Both the position numbers and the translations under genes were made by a program. The notes under the pieces were generated by a model, which worked only from the letters and a program-made list of their open reading frames with translations, did no database searches and was not told where the DNA came from. A stretch of 64,000 nt of DNA from the NCBI GenBank assembly GCA_965242855.1, contig OZ251509.1:124001-188000 (forward strand), in the 5' to 3' direction. This DNA is from WTGU01 sp965242855 (GTDB lineage: Bacteria > Pseudomonadota > Alphaproteobacteria > UBA828). Positions within the stretch are counted from its first letter, which is position 1; each line of letters opens with the position of its first letter. This document shows positions 1 to 8,832 of the stretch, one piece after another.

Positions 1-163
1 CGAATCGAAGCGTCCCCGCCACAGGCCGTGCCGGTCAAGAGAGATTTTCACGCGACGGTGCGCGCGCCCATGGCCGGACGGCCCGCCGTCGAACACGGGC
101 TGGACGGGCGGGCGGCGGCGCGCCCATACTCGGCCAACCCACAGCAGACAGGGGAGCGGGGAG

Positions 164-1528
164 ATGGACCTGATCTTGGCGAACGGCAGGATCGTCACCG
201 CCCATGAAAGCTACGACGCGGACATCGGCATCGAGGGCGGCGTCGTCAAGCAGATCGGCCGCGGCCTGGGGCCGGCCGGGCGCACCGTCGATTGCAGCGG
301 CAAGCTCCTGTTCCCCGGCGGCGTCGACGTGCATACCCATGTCGAATTCGAGTTGATGGGGCAGCAGACCGCCGACGACTTCCACTCCTCTACCGTGGCC
401 GCCGCCTGCGGCGGCATCACCACCATCTGCGACTATGCGCTCCCCGACCCGGGTCAGTCGCTTCAGGACTGCCTCGCGCGCTGGAACCGGCGGGGCGAGA
501 AATCGGTGATCGATTTCGGCTTCCACCCGACCCTGTTCCGGCCCGGCGAGCACACGCTCACGGAGATGAGGGACGCGGTCGCCGACGGCCATACCAGCTT
601 CAAGATCTTCATGACCGGGCTCGCGCAGTTCGACGAGTACGCGCCGCAGTTCCTGCGCTGCATGGAGGAGGCGGGCAAGCTGGGCGCGATGGTCAACATC
701 CATTGCGAGGACCAGTGCTGCATCACCTACATGACCCGCAAGCTCGCGGAGGAAGGCAACTCCAACGTCCGCACCTTCCCCGATTCGCGGCCGCCCGTCT
801 CGGAGGGGTTGGCGGCCCGGCGGGCGCTGTGGATGGCCCATATCGCCGACGTGCCGGCCTATCTCGTCCATCTCTCGTGCCAGGAGGGGCTGGACGCGCT
901 CAACGACGCCCGCGGACGCGGCCAGACCTGCTACGGCGAGACCCGCCCGATCTACCTCCACCTCTCGCGCGAGCGCTTCGACGAGGCGGTCGACCCCGAG
1001 CGCTTCGTCGGCTGGCCGCCGCTGCGCGAGGCCGACCAGATGGACGTGATCTGGCAGGCGCTGGACAGCGATGTGCTACAGACCCTCGCCACCGATCACG
1101 TCGGCTGGAACATGAAGCAGAAGAAGGCCGGGACGACGGTGGACGAGCTGCTGCCCGGCATGTCGAACCTGGAGACGGTGCTGCCCATGCTCTATTCGGA
1201 AGGCGTGCGCAAGGGCCGGCTTTCGCTCAACCGCTTCGTCGAGGTCAGCGCCACCAACCCGGCCAAGCTCTTCGGCATGTACCCGCGCAAGGGGACGATC
1301 GCGGTCGGCTCGGACGCCGACATCGCGGTGTTCGATCCCGACAAGCCGGTCACGATCCGCCAGCGCGACATGCACTCGAAGCAGGACTGGGAGCTGCACG
1401 AGGGCTTCGCGGTCACCGGCTGGCCCATCATGACAATCTCGCGCGGCGACATCATCGTGGAGAACGGCCGCGTCCATGCCGATCCGGGCCGCGGCAAGCT
1501 GATCAAGCGGCGCACCTACACCTCCTGA
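164..1528 (+). CDS. Dihydropyrimidinase / D-hydantoinase family amidohydrolase
   Basis: Cytosolic cyclic-amidase that should hydrolyse the ring of dihydropyrimidines or 5-substituted hydantoins to N-carbamoyl amino acids. The 454 residues match the usual family length. Visible ligands of the binuclear metal site are DVHTH (H57, H59), the lysine expected to be carboxylated in SFKIFMTG (K147), H180 in NIHCED, a later HLS histidine and the aspartate in ATDHVGW. The start has a strong purine-rich site just upstream (GGGGAGCGGGGAG). It is followed at 25 bases by an ABC transporter operon, so the substrate or its product is probably imported by those proteins. Substrate choice (uracil-type or hydantoin-type) cannot be decided from sequence; no carbamoylase gene is visible in the window. 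Confidence 0.9.
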   Translation: MDLILANGRIVTAHESYDADIGIEGGVVKQIGRGLGPAGRTVDCSGKLLFPGGVDVHTHVEFELMGQQTADDFHSSTVAAACGGITTICDYALPDPGQSLQDCLARWNRRGEKSVIDFGFHPTLFRPGEHTLTEMRDAVADGHTSFKIFMTGLAQFDEYAPQFLRCMEEAGKLGAMVNIHCEDQCCITYMTRKLAEEGNSNVRTFPDSRPPVSEGLAARRALWMAHIADVPAYLVHLSCQEGLDALNDARGRGQTCYGETRPIYLHLSRERFDEAVDPERFVGWPPLREADQMDVIWQALDSDVLQTLATDHVGWNMKQKKAGTTVDELLPGMSNLETVLPMLYSEGVRKGRLSLNRFVEVSATNPAKLFGMYPRKGTIAVGSDADIAVFDPDKPVTIRQRDMHSKQDWELHEGFAVTGWPIMTISRGDIIVENGRVHADPGRGKLIKRRTYTS

Positions 1529-1553
1529 GGGCGCCTCCTGCCCGGCGAAGGCC

Positions 1554-2390
1554 ATGCCCGACGAGGCGGAAGCCGGCGTCGCGTTGCGTGTGGAAGACCT
1601 GCACAAGCGCTTCGGTGATCTGGAGGTGTTGAAGGGGGTCTCGCTGGCCGCGCGCGAGCGCGACGTGATCGCCATCCTCGGCTCCAGCGGCTCCGGCAAG
1701 AGCACGCTCCTGCGCTGCATCAACATGCTCGAAACCCCCGATGCCGGGCGGGTCTCCATCCGGGGCGAGACCATCCGCATGACGACCGACCGGCGCGGGG
1801 CGGCGGTGCCGGCGGACCGGCACCAGGTCGACCGCATTCGCGCCCGGCTCGGCATGGTGTTCCAGCGGTTCAACCTGTGGTCGCACATGACCGTCCTGCA
1901 GAACGTCGTGGAGGCGCCGATCCACGTGCTGAAGCTGCCCCGGCGCGCGGCCGTCGAGCGGGCGCGGGCGCTGCTCGACAAGGTGGGGCTCCACGACAAG
2001 CTGGATGCCTACCCGGCGCATCTCTCGGGCGGGCAGGAGCAGCGGGCGGCGATCGCGCGGGCGCTGGCGATGGAGCCGGAGGTCATGCTGTTCGACGAAC
2101 CGACCTCGGCGCTCGACCCCGAGCTCGTCGGCGAAGTGCTGAAGGTCATCCGCGATCTCGCCGACGAAGGGCGGACGATGCTGATCGTCACCCACGAGAT
2201 CGGCTTCGCGCGCGAGGTCTCCTCGCGTACGGTCTTCCTGCACCGGGGCACGATCGGGGAGGAAGGGCCGTCGCGGGCGCTGTTCGAGGCTCCGCGCACA
2301 CAACCCCTCGAGCGGTTTCTGGCCGGCGCCCGCGGGAGAGCCTGGGGTCGCTCCGGAGCGGATCACCACGCAAGGAGGAACATCGCATGA
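1554..2390 (+). CDS. Polar amino acid-type ABC transporter, ATP-binding protein
   Basis: ATPase of the HisP/GlnQ class that energises import through the two permeases downstream. Walker A is GSSGSGKST (about residues 43-51), the signature is LSGGQEQR, Walker B is LFDEPTSALD and the switch histidine is in IVTHE. The 278-residue length is normal for the class with a short N-terminal extension. Its stop overlaps the start of the binding-protein gene (ATGA), which suggests translational coupling. The cargo is unknown; position behind a hydantoinase suggests a hydantoin, carbamoyl amino acid or amino acid. Confidence 0.92.
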   Translation: MPDEAEAGVALRVEDLHKRFGDLEVLKGVSLAARERDVIAILGSSGSGKSTLLRCINMLETPDAGRVSIRGETIRMTTDRRGAAVPADRHQVDRIRARLGMVFQRFNLWSHMTVLQNVVEAPIHVLKLPRRAAVERARALLDKVGLHDKLDAYPAHLSGGQEQRAAIARALAMEPEVMLFDEPTSALDPELVGEVLKVIRDLADEGRTMLIVTHEIGFAREVSSRTVFLHRGTIGEEGPSRALFEAPRTQPLERFLAGARGRAWGRSGADHHARRNIA

Positions 2391-3163
2391 GGAAGCTCAC
2401 CTTCGCGACGCTGGCCGTCGCAATCACGCTCGCGGCGGGCACTGCCGCGGCCGAAACGAAGAAGGTCGTCCTGGGAACGGAAGGCGCCTATCCGCCGTTC
2501 AACTGGATCGACGAGAACGGCGACCTTCGGGGGTTCGACGTGGAGATCGGCGACGCGCTCTGCGCGGCGGCGCAGCGCGACTGCACCTGGGTGGTGCAGG
2601 ATTGGGACGGCATCATCCCCGGCCTTCTCGCCCGCAAGTACGACGCGATCGTCGCCTCGATGTCGATCACCGAGGAACGCAGGAAGAAGGTGGATTTCAC
2701 GGCCAAGTACTACAACACGCCGGCCAAATTCGTGCGCAAGAAGGGCTCGGACATCGCGATCTCGAAGGAGGGCCTCGCGGGCAAGGCGGTGGGCGTCCAG
2801 CGGGCGACCATCCACGAGAATTTCCTGCGCGACAATTACGGCGACGTCGTCTCGATCAAGGCCTACGCCACCCAGGAAGAGGCCAATCTCGACTTCACCG
2901 CCGGGCGCGTCGACCTGTTGCTGGCCGACTCCGTCGTCCTGATGGAAGGCTTCCTCGCCACCCCCGACGGGCAGGGCGCCGAGTTCGTCGGGCCGGACTT
3001 CACCGATCCGCGCTGGTTCGGCGAGGGCGTCGGCATCGCCGTGCGCAAAGACGATACGGCGCTACGCGATGCGCTGAACCGGGCGATCGAGACGATCCGG
3101 GCCGACGGCACCTACCGGACGATCGCCGCCAGGTATTTCGATTTCGACGTCTACGGCGACTGA
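2387..3163 (+). CDS. ABC transporter periplasmic substrate-binding protein (family 3)
   Basis: Periplasmic binding protein of the amino-acid SBP family 3 (258 residues). Residues 1-22 form a clear signal peptide, ending in GTAAA before the mature ETKKVVLG. The typical N-terminal lobe motif EGAYPPFNW and the DWDGIIPGLLARKYDAI segment follow, and the C-terminal lobe ends RTIAARYFDFDVYGD. The chosen ATG overlaps the ATPase stop and has AAGGAGG seven to eight bases upstream, which is better than the longer open frame that begins inside the ATPase. It should deliver ligand to the two permeases immediately downstream. Confidence 0.93.
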   Translation: MRKLTFATLAVAITLAAGTAAAETKKVVLGTEGAYPPFNWIDENGDLRGFDVEIGDALCAAAQRDCTWVVQDWDGIIPGLLARKYDAIVASMSITEERRKKVDFTAKYYNTPAKFVRKKGSDIAISKEGLAGKAVGVQRATIHENFLRDNYGDVVSIKAYATQEEANLDFTAGRVDLLLADSVVLMEGFLATPDGQGAEFVGPDFTDPRWFGEGVGIAVRKDDTALRDALNRAIETIRADGTYRTIAARYFDFDVYGD

Positions 3164-3238
3164 CCGGCGGGGTCTTCCTGCGCGCCGGCGCGCGCCGCCC
3201 CTTCGCCCGCAAGGGGAAGGGGCATACGGGGGAGCCGG

Positions 3239-3928
3239 ATGTTCGATCTCCAGGGCTACGGCTGGATGCTGTGGCGGGGCCTGGAGCTCACCGTCGTCGT
3301 CGGGCTGTGCGCGATGGCGGTGGCGTTGGCCATGGGCCTGCTCGGCGCCTGGGGCAAGCTCTCGCGGTCGCGGGCCGCGCGAACGCTCGCCGGCGCTTAC
3401 ACGACCGTCGTCCGCGGTGTGCCGGAGCTGCTCCTGATCCTGCTCGTCTATTACGGCGTCCCGACGCTGATCCAGGACGCGGCGTCCGGCGCCGGCCTCG
3501 ACCTGACCCTCGATCTTGACCCGCTGGTCGCGGGCGTCGCCACCTTGGGCGTCATCTACGGTGCCTTCGCGGCGGAGGTCTTCCGCGGCGCCTTCCTCGC
3601 CGTGCCGCACGGCCAGATCGAGGCCGCGCGGGCGGCGGGCATGGGGCCGGCGCTGACCTTCCGCCGCGTCGTCCTGCCGCAGATGTGGCGCTTCGCCCTT
3701 CCCGGCCTCGGCAACGTGTGGATGGTTCTGATCAAGGCCACGGCCCTGGTCTCGGTGATCCAGCTCGAGGAGCTGATGCGCAGCGCCGACATCGCGGCGC
3801 GCGCGACCCGGATGCCGTTCACCTTCTTCTTCGTCGCCTCGCTGTTCTATCTCGGCATCACCGTCGTCTCGACGGCGGTCCAGCGGCGCGCCGAGGCCTG
3901 GGCCAACCGCGGCCTCCGCCGCGCCTGA
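3239..3928 (+). CDS. Polar amino acid-type ABC transporter permease (first subunit)
   Basis: Inner-membrane permease of the HisQ type (229 residues, about five membrane helices). It carries the TVVRGVPELLLILLVYYG region typical of amino acid permeases and the cytoplasmic coupling loop EAARAAGMGPALTFRRVVLPQ that docks on the ATPase. A GGGGGAG ribosome-binding site precedes the ATG. The 75-base gap to the binding-protein gene contains a CCCCTTCGCCCGCAAGGGG hairpin, which may tune expression of the permeases relative to the more abundant binding protein (inference). Confidence 0.9.
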   Translation: MFDLQGYGWMLWRGLELTVVVGLCAMAVALAMGLLGAWGKLSRSRAARTLAGAYTTVVRGVPELLLILLVYYGVPTLIQDAASGAGLDLTLDLDPLVAGVATLGVIYGAFAAEVFRGAFLAVPHGQIEAARAAGMGPALTFRRVVLPQMWRFALPGLGNVWMVLIKATALVSVIQLEELMRSADIAARATRMPFTFFFVASLFYLGITVVSTAVQRRAEAWANRGLRRA

Positions 3929-3936
3929 GGCCGGCG

Positions 3937-4659
3937 ATGGACCTCGCCATCGTCTGGGAGAGCCTGCCCCGCCTGCTGGGCGGCGCCGCGTTGACCCTGG
4001 AGATCACGCTGGTGAGCGTCGCGATCGGCCTGTGCCTGGCGGTCCCGCTCGCGGTGCTGCGGCTTTCGCGCCACCCGCTTCTGTGGATGCCGGTTTACGG
4101 CTACATCTTCTATTTCCGCGGGACCCCGCTCCTGGTGCAGCTCTTCCTCGTCTATTACGGCTCCGGGCAGTTCCAGCCGTTGCTCGACCGCATCGGGCTG
4201 TGGGTGCTGTTCCGCGAGGCTTATTTCTGCGCCGTCCTGACGCTCACCCTGAACACCGCGGCCTATACCGCGGAGATCCTGCGCGGCGCGATCCAGGCGG
4301 TGCCGCGCGGCGAGATCGAGGCGGCGCGCGCCTTCGGCATGTCCGGGGTCCTGCTCTACCGGCGCATCGTCCTGCCCAAGGCGTTCCGCCTGGCGCTGCC
4401 GGCCTACACCAACGAGGTGGTGTTCCTGCTCCAGGCGACGTCGCTGGTCTCGGTCATCACGCTCCTCGACCTGACCGGCGTCGCCCGCATCCTCGTCGCC
4501 CGCAGCTTCGAGCCCTACAAGCTCTACATCGCGGCCGGCCTGATCTACCTCGCGATCACCTATGCCTTCGTCTTCGTCTCCCGACGCCTCGAGCGCCGCC
4601 TCTCCGCCCACCTCCGCGCGCCCTCCGGCGACAGGCTTCCCGCCCCAGGCGCCCGCTGA
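3937..4659 (+). CDS. Polar amino acid-type ABC transporter permease (second subunit)
   Basis: HisM-type partner permease (240 residues). It has TM helices starting at LLGGAALTLEITLVSVAIGL, the FYFRGTPLLVQLFLVYYG segment and the coupling loop EAARAFGMSGVLLYRRIVLPK. The ATG lies eight bases after the stop of the first permease; the longer open frame starts inside that gene and is not credible. It closes the five-gene hydantoinase/transport operon. Only 12 bases separate its stop from the left inverted repeat of the adjacent mobile element, so the element inserted just beyond the operon and any original terminator has been displaced. Confidence 0.9.
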   Translation: MDLAIVWESLPRLLGGAALTLEITLVSVAIGLCLAVPLAVLRLSRHPLLWMPVYGYIFYFRGTPLLVQLFLVYYGSGQFQPLLDRIGLWVLFREAYFCAVLTLTLNTAAYTAEILRGAIQAVPRGEIEAARAFGMSGVLLYRRIVLPKAFRLALPAYTNEVVFLLQATSLVSVITLLDLTGVARILVARSFEPYKLYIAAGLIYLAITYAFVFVSRRLERRLSAHLRAPSGDRLPAPGAR

Positions 4660-4671
4660 CCGCTATTCTTT

Positions 4672-4692
4672 GGGGATTATACGCCTGACTAG
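4672..4692 (+). repeat. Left terminal inverted repeat of the IS5-type element
   Basis: Begins GGGGATTATACGCCTGACTA; it pairs with the inverted copy at 7120-7140 with two mismatches. It lies 70 bases before the transposase start, the usual spacing for an IS5-family left end. Confidence 0.75.
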
Positions 4693-4761
4693 GTCATGTA
4701 CCCATAAAGATGGTATAGTTTCCCATCGGCATGGGGAAGTTGCGGAGGGAGGGAGTTTGGA

Positions 4762-5528
4762 ATGGCACGTTTTGATCTGACGGATGAGGAGTGGTCGGTG
4801 ATCGCGCCGCTGCTTCCCAACAAGCCGCGCGGGGTGCCACGTGTCGATGATCGGCGGGTTCTGAACGGGATTTTTTACATTCTGCGCACGGGTTCTCCGT
4901 GGCGCGACCTGCCGGGGCGCTACGGCCCGTATACGACGGTGTACAACCGCTACAACCGCTGGGCCAAACAGGGGGTGTGGCTGCGCGTCTTCGAGGCGTT
5001 GCGCGCCCAGGCGCCGGAGGCGCTTCATCTCATCGACACTTCGATCGTGCGCGCCCATCAACACGCGGCGGGCGGAAAAAAGGGGGCGCGGATCACGCCA
5101 TCGGTCGTTCTCGTGGCGGACTGAGCACCAAGGTTCACGTCGTGGTCGATAGCCGCGGCCTGCCGGTCAAGTTCTTGCTCACCCCCGGTCAAGCCTCCGA
5201 CAAGGGAAGCGTTGCCGACCTGCTGGCCGGCCTCGACCCGGCGCAGGACACGGTCTGCGACCGCAGCTACGACGCCAGGGCGATCCGCGATCTGATCGCC
5301 AAGCATGGCTCCAGGCCCCATATCCCGACCCAGAAGAACCGCAAGGTCCGGTACAGCGTCGATCCCGCGCTCTATCGCCAACGCAATCTGGTCGAGCGGT
5401 TCTTCAACAAACTCAAACACTTCCGAGGCATCGCCACCCGCTACCACAAGCTCACCAGGAACTTCCTCGCCGCAATCGCTCTCGCCGCAATCCGTATCCA
5501 TATCAAATATAATGAGTCCACGGCCTAG
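4762..5528 (+). CDS. IS5-family transposase, made by -1 frameshifting
   Basis: DDE transposase encoded in two overlapping frames. The first frame (4762-5124) gives the N-terminal DUF4096-like helix-turn-helix part and the first catalytic aspartate (LIDTSI, D92). The second frame continues AIGRSRGGLSTK with the second aspartate in CDRSYD (about residue 166) and the glutamate in NLVERFFNKLK (about residue 211). Joining them by a -1 slip at AAAAAAG (5076-5082) gives an intact 255-residue protein of normal family length, ending YNESTA. A GAGGGAGGG site precedes the ATG. Two-frame organisation with programmed frameshifting is known in the IS427 group of the IS5 family. The reading frames look undamaged, so the element may still be active. 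Confidence 0.85.
5076..5082 (+). promoter_or_regulatory. Programmed -1 frameshift site (A AAA AAG)
   Basis: In the upstream transposase frame the heptamer reads A AAA AAG, a classic bacterial -1 slippery sequence, directly followed by GGGGGCGCGG. Slipping back one base moves ribosomes into the frame encoding the catalytic half; without it translation ends at 5124 as a 120-residue product. Confidence 0.75.
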
Positions 5529-5930
5529 CCAAATCTTCTTGAAGTGAGCGCCGGGGTTGCCAAGGCCGCCGATCGTGATATCCTGCAAGGGTTCGTCAAG
5601 GAGCGCGTGGCGGTGAGGGCCACGGTCTGCACGGACGATCCGGCGGCCTGCAAGGGGATGGCGGACACGCGCCACGAGGCGGTCAACCATTCGGTTGGCG
5701 AATACGCTCGCGGCATGGCGCACACGAATGGAATGGAGTCGCTCTGGCCCATGTTCAAGCGCGCCTGCCACGGCACGTTCCATCACCTGTCCGGGAAACA
5801 CCCGAACCACCATGCCCGAGAGTTCGTCGGGCGGCACAACGTCCGCAATCTCGATACCATCGCGCAAATGTCCACACTGGCGCGGGGCATGGTGGGGAAG
5901 CGGCTGCAGTGCAGGGAGTTGGTGGCATGA
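5529..5930 (+). pseudogene. IS1595-family transposase, C-terminal fragment
   Basis: The C-terminal ~130 residues match the ISXO2/IS1595 transposase core: ILQGFV, VCTDD with the second catalytic aspartate, HTNGMES with the N/E residues, KRACHGTFHH, and the closing LDTIAQM...GMVGKRL motif. The N-terminal zinc-ribbon and first catalytic part are absent, so it cannot be functional alone. It continues in the same frame straight after the stop of the IS5 transposase. Its stop overlaps the methyltransferase ATG (ATGA), an arrangement expected if the methyltransferase was once a translationally coupled passenger of the IS1595 element. A short product could still start at GTG 5544. Confidence 0.75.
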
Positions 5931-6640
5931 GCGACTCGACTCTCGACGAGATTCTTGAAGACGGTCGCAAGGAAAGCCCACAACAACGTTCGGGAAGTGG
6001 CGCACAATACAATCCCATTAGCAGCGTTTGGGAGGGAAGCGATGGGGAACTTCTCGAACAGATGCTGAGGTTTTATGCATCGATCCCACCGGACCCTATT
6101 CTGGACTCCACCTATAACACAGGGCGATTCTGGAAGAACTCAAACCGGCGTATCGTCTCAATGGACATAGATCCAAAGTACAAGACGATGATCGTCGGTG
6201 ACAATCGGGAAATGGTGGGCATTCCTACGTCTACTTTTGGAACCGTTGTTTATGATCCGCCTCACGTGGGACCGCAAGGACGCGACAAGAGCAGAAAGAG
6301 GTTTGATGAGGATTTCGGGGCGACGGTTGAGTGTGGCAAGAGCCAAGGATGGAGCCTCAGCTATCTGTATCCTCCTTTCCTAAAGCAGGCGAAAAGAGTG
6401 TTGAAGCCTCGCGGTCTTCTGTTGGCGAAAATCACAGATATGGTGAACTGTCATAGATCGAAATGGGCGCACTGTGATTTCATGAAAATGGCCGAAGAAT
6501 CCGGCTTCACCGTTTGTGATTTGATCGTCAAGATTCGAAGTGGACCGATGGTCTCAACGAAATGGAAAACCGCCCATCATGCCAGAAAGCGACATTGTTT
6601 CTGGATCATTTGTCGCAACGGACGCAGCTGTGAGAGATGA
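5927..6640 (+). CDS. DNA methyltransferase (N4/N6 type, DPPH motif)
   Basis: A 237-residue SAM-dependent methyltransferase, probably modifying an exocyclic amino group in DNA. The SAM-binding strand appears as PDPILDSTYNTGRFW (about residues 56-69), an acidic ribose-binding turn as VSMDID (78-82), and the catalytic motif IV as VVYDPPH (107-113); histidine in place of the usual Y/F/W is unusual. A later strand, RVLKPRGLLLAKI, fits the fold. The ATG at 5927 overlaps the transposase-fragment stop; an in-frame GTG 18 bases earlier is less likely. It ends three bases before the nuclease start, so the two form a compact pair and this is the presumed protective enzyme. Base composition is clearly A+T-richer than flanking genes, indicating transfer. 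No target sequence can be predicted. Confidence 0.7.
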   Translation: MSDSTLDEILEDGRKESPQQRSGSGAQYNPISSVWEGSDGELLEQMLRFYASIPPDPILDSTYNTGRFWKNSNRRIVSMDIDPKYKTMIVGDNREMVGIPTSTFGTVVYDPPHVGPQGRDKSRKRFDEDFGATVECGKSQGWSLSYLYPPFLKQAKRVLKPRGLLLAKITDMVNCHRSKWAHCDFMKMAEESGFTVCDLIVKIRSGPMVSTKWKTAHHARKRHCFWIICRNGRSCER

Positions 6641-6643
6641 TCT

Positions 6644-7123
6644 GTGCGGAGCTATGATCTGCTTAGCGTGGATGAGCTCGGGCGCAACGCAGCGCGGGCA
6701 CTGATGGAGCATCCCCCGAACGATTTGCCGCCGAAAGAATCGTTTGGGGGAGGTGGCGTCTACACGCTGCACTACGTTGGCTCATTTTACGCTTATACTG
6801 GCATGAGCGATGAAGTGCCGATCTACGTTGGCAAGGCCGATCTGCCAGGAAAGCGTCAAGGGCGGACAAGGACGCGCCACCAGACCCCGGCGCTTTATCG
6901 TCGATTGGTGAAGCACGCCGAGTCGCTTGATAGCGCACAGAATCTGCACCTCCACGACTTTCGGTGCAGATGGCTGGTGCGGGACGCCGTTTGGATCGGT
7001 CTGACGGAACAGGTCTTGATCGCAGAATACAGCCCGCTTTGGAATGCCGCCGCCGACATAGCGGCCGGGATCGAGAAACATCGGGCAGGAAGAAATCGTC
7101 ATGCGCAAAAAGGCGCTGGCTAG
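6644..7123 (+). CDS. GIY-YIG restriction endonuclease, Eco29kI-like
   Basis: A 159-residue nuclease with the GIY-YIG core: GVY (38-40) and YVG (61-63, in PIYVGKAD), R87 and H91 (RLVKH), E122 (LTEQVLI) and N134 (PLWN). The R-x3-H spacing and the 12-residue step from E to N match what I recall for Eco29kI, the type II GIY-YIG enzyme family cutting CCGCGG; its own specificity is unknown. It is shorter than Eco29kI (about 214 residues), so loops or termini are trimmed. The start is GTG. The TAG stop lies inside the right terminal repeat, so the nuclease gene abuts the IS end. It follows the methyltransferase by three bases, fitting a restriction-modification pair. Confidence 0.75.
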   Translation: MRSYDLLSVDELGRNAARALMEHPPNDLPPKESFGGGGVYTLHYVGSFYAYTGMSDEVPIYVGKADLPGKRQGRTRTRHQTPALYRRLVKHAESLDSAQNLHLHDFRCRWLVRDAVWIGLTEQVLIAEYSPLWNAAADIAAGIEKHRAGRNRHAQKGAG

Positions 7124-7140
7124 TTAGACGTATAATCCCC
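7120..7140 (-). repeat. Right terminal inverted repeat of the IS5-type element
   Basis: Reads TAGTTAGACGTATAATCCCC on the plus strand, the inverted partner of the left end. The nuclease stop codon is its inner TAG. Confidence 0.75.
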
Positions 7141-7206
7141 TTACCTTTCGGTGCCGGATCTGCTTCACGCCGCGGCGGCCGCCGTGGCTTTTTTCAGGGG
7201 CGGCGG

Positions 7207-8828
<1,622 letters not shown>

Positions 8829-8832
<4 letters not shown>

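Larger units (their letters stand above)
4672..7140 (+). mobile_element. IS5-type element with restriction-modification cargo
   Basis: A 2.47-kb segment bounded by imperfect 21-bp inverted repeats (19 of 21 matching). In order it holds an IS5-family transposase in two frames, a 5'-truncated IS1595-family transposase, a DNA methyltransferase and a GIY-YIG restriction nuclease, all on the plus strand. The transposase stop context (GGCCTAG) resembles the context of the right repeat (GGCTAGTTAG). This suggests that a normal ~0.87-kb IS was split exactly between its transposase stop and its right end by the cargo. The cargo is visibly A+T-richer than its neighbours. I could not assign a clean target duplication: TT flanks both ends, which could be a 2-bp duplication or chance. 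Confidence 0.75.

Noticed and set aside
35..961. Long minus-strand open frame opposite the hydantoinase
   Set aside because: Arg/Ala/Gly/Asp-rich translation without any domain, entirely opposite a well-supported gene; typical of G+C-rich shadow frames, as are the other long opposite-strand frames such as 8964-11105, 10976-12892, 17642-19636, 21076-23367, 26048-28237 and 37081-39390.
4669..7142. TT...TT flanks as a target-site duplication of the 2.5-kb element
   Set aside because: Two bases are too few to separate duplication from chance, and the expected duplication for this IS group varies.
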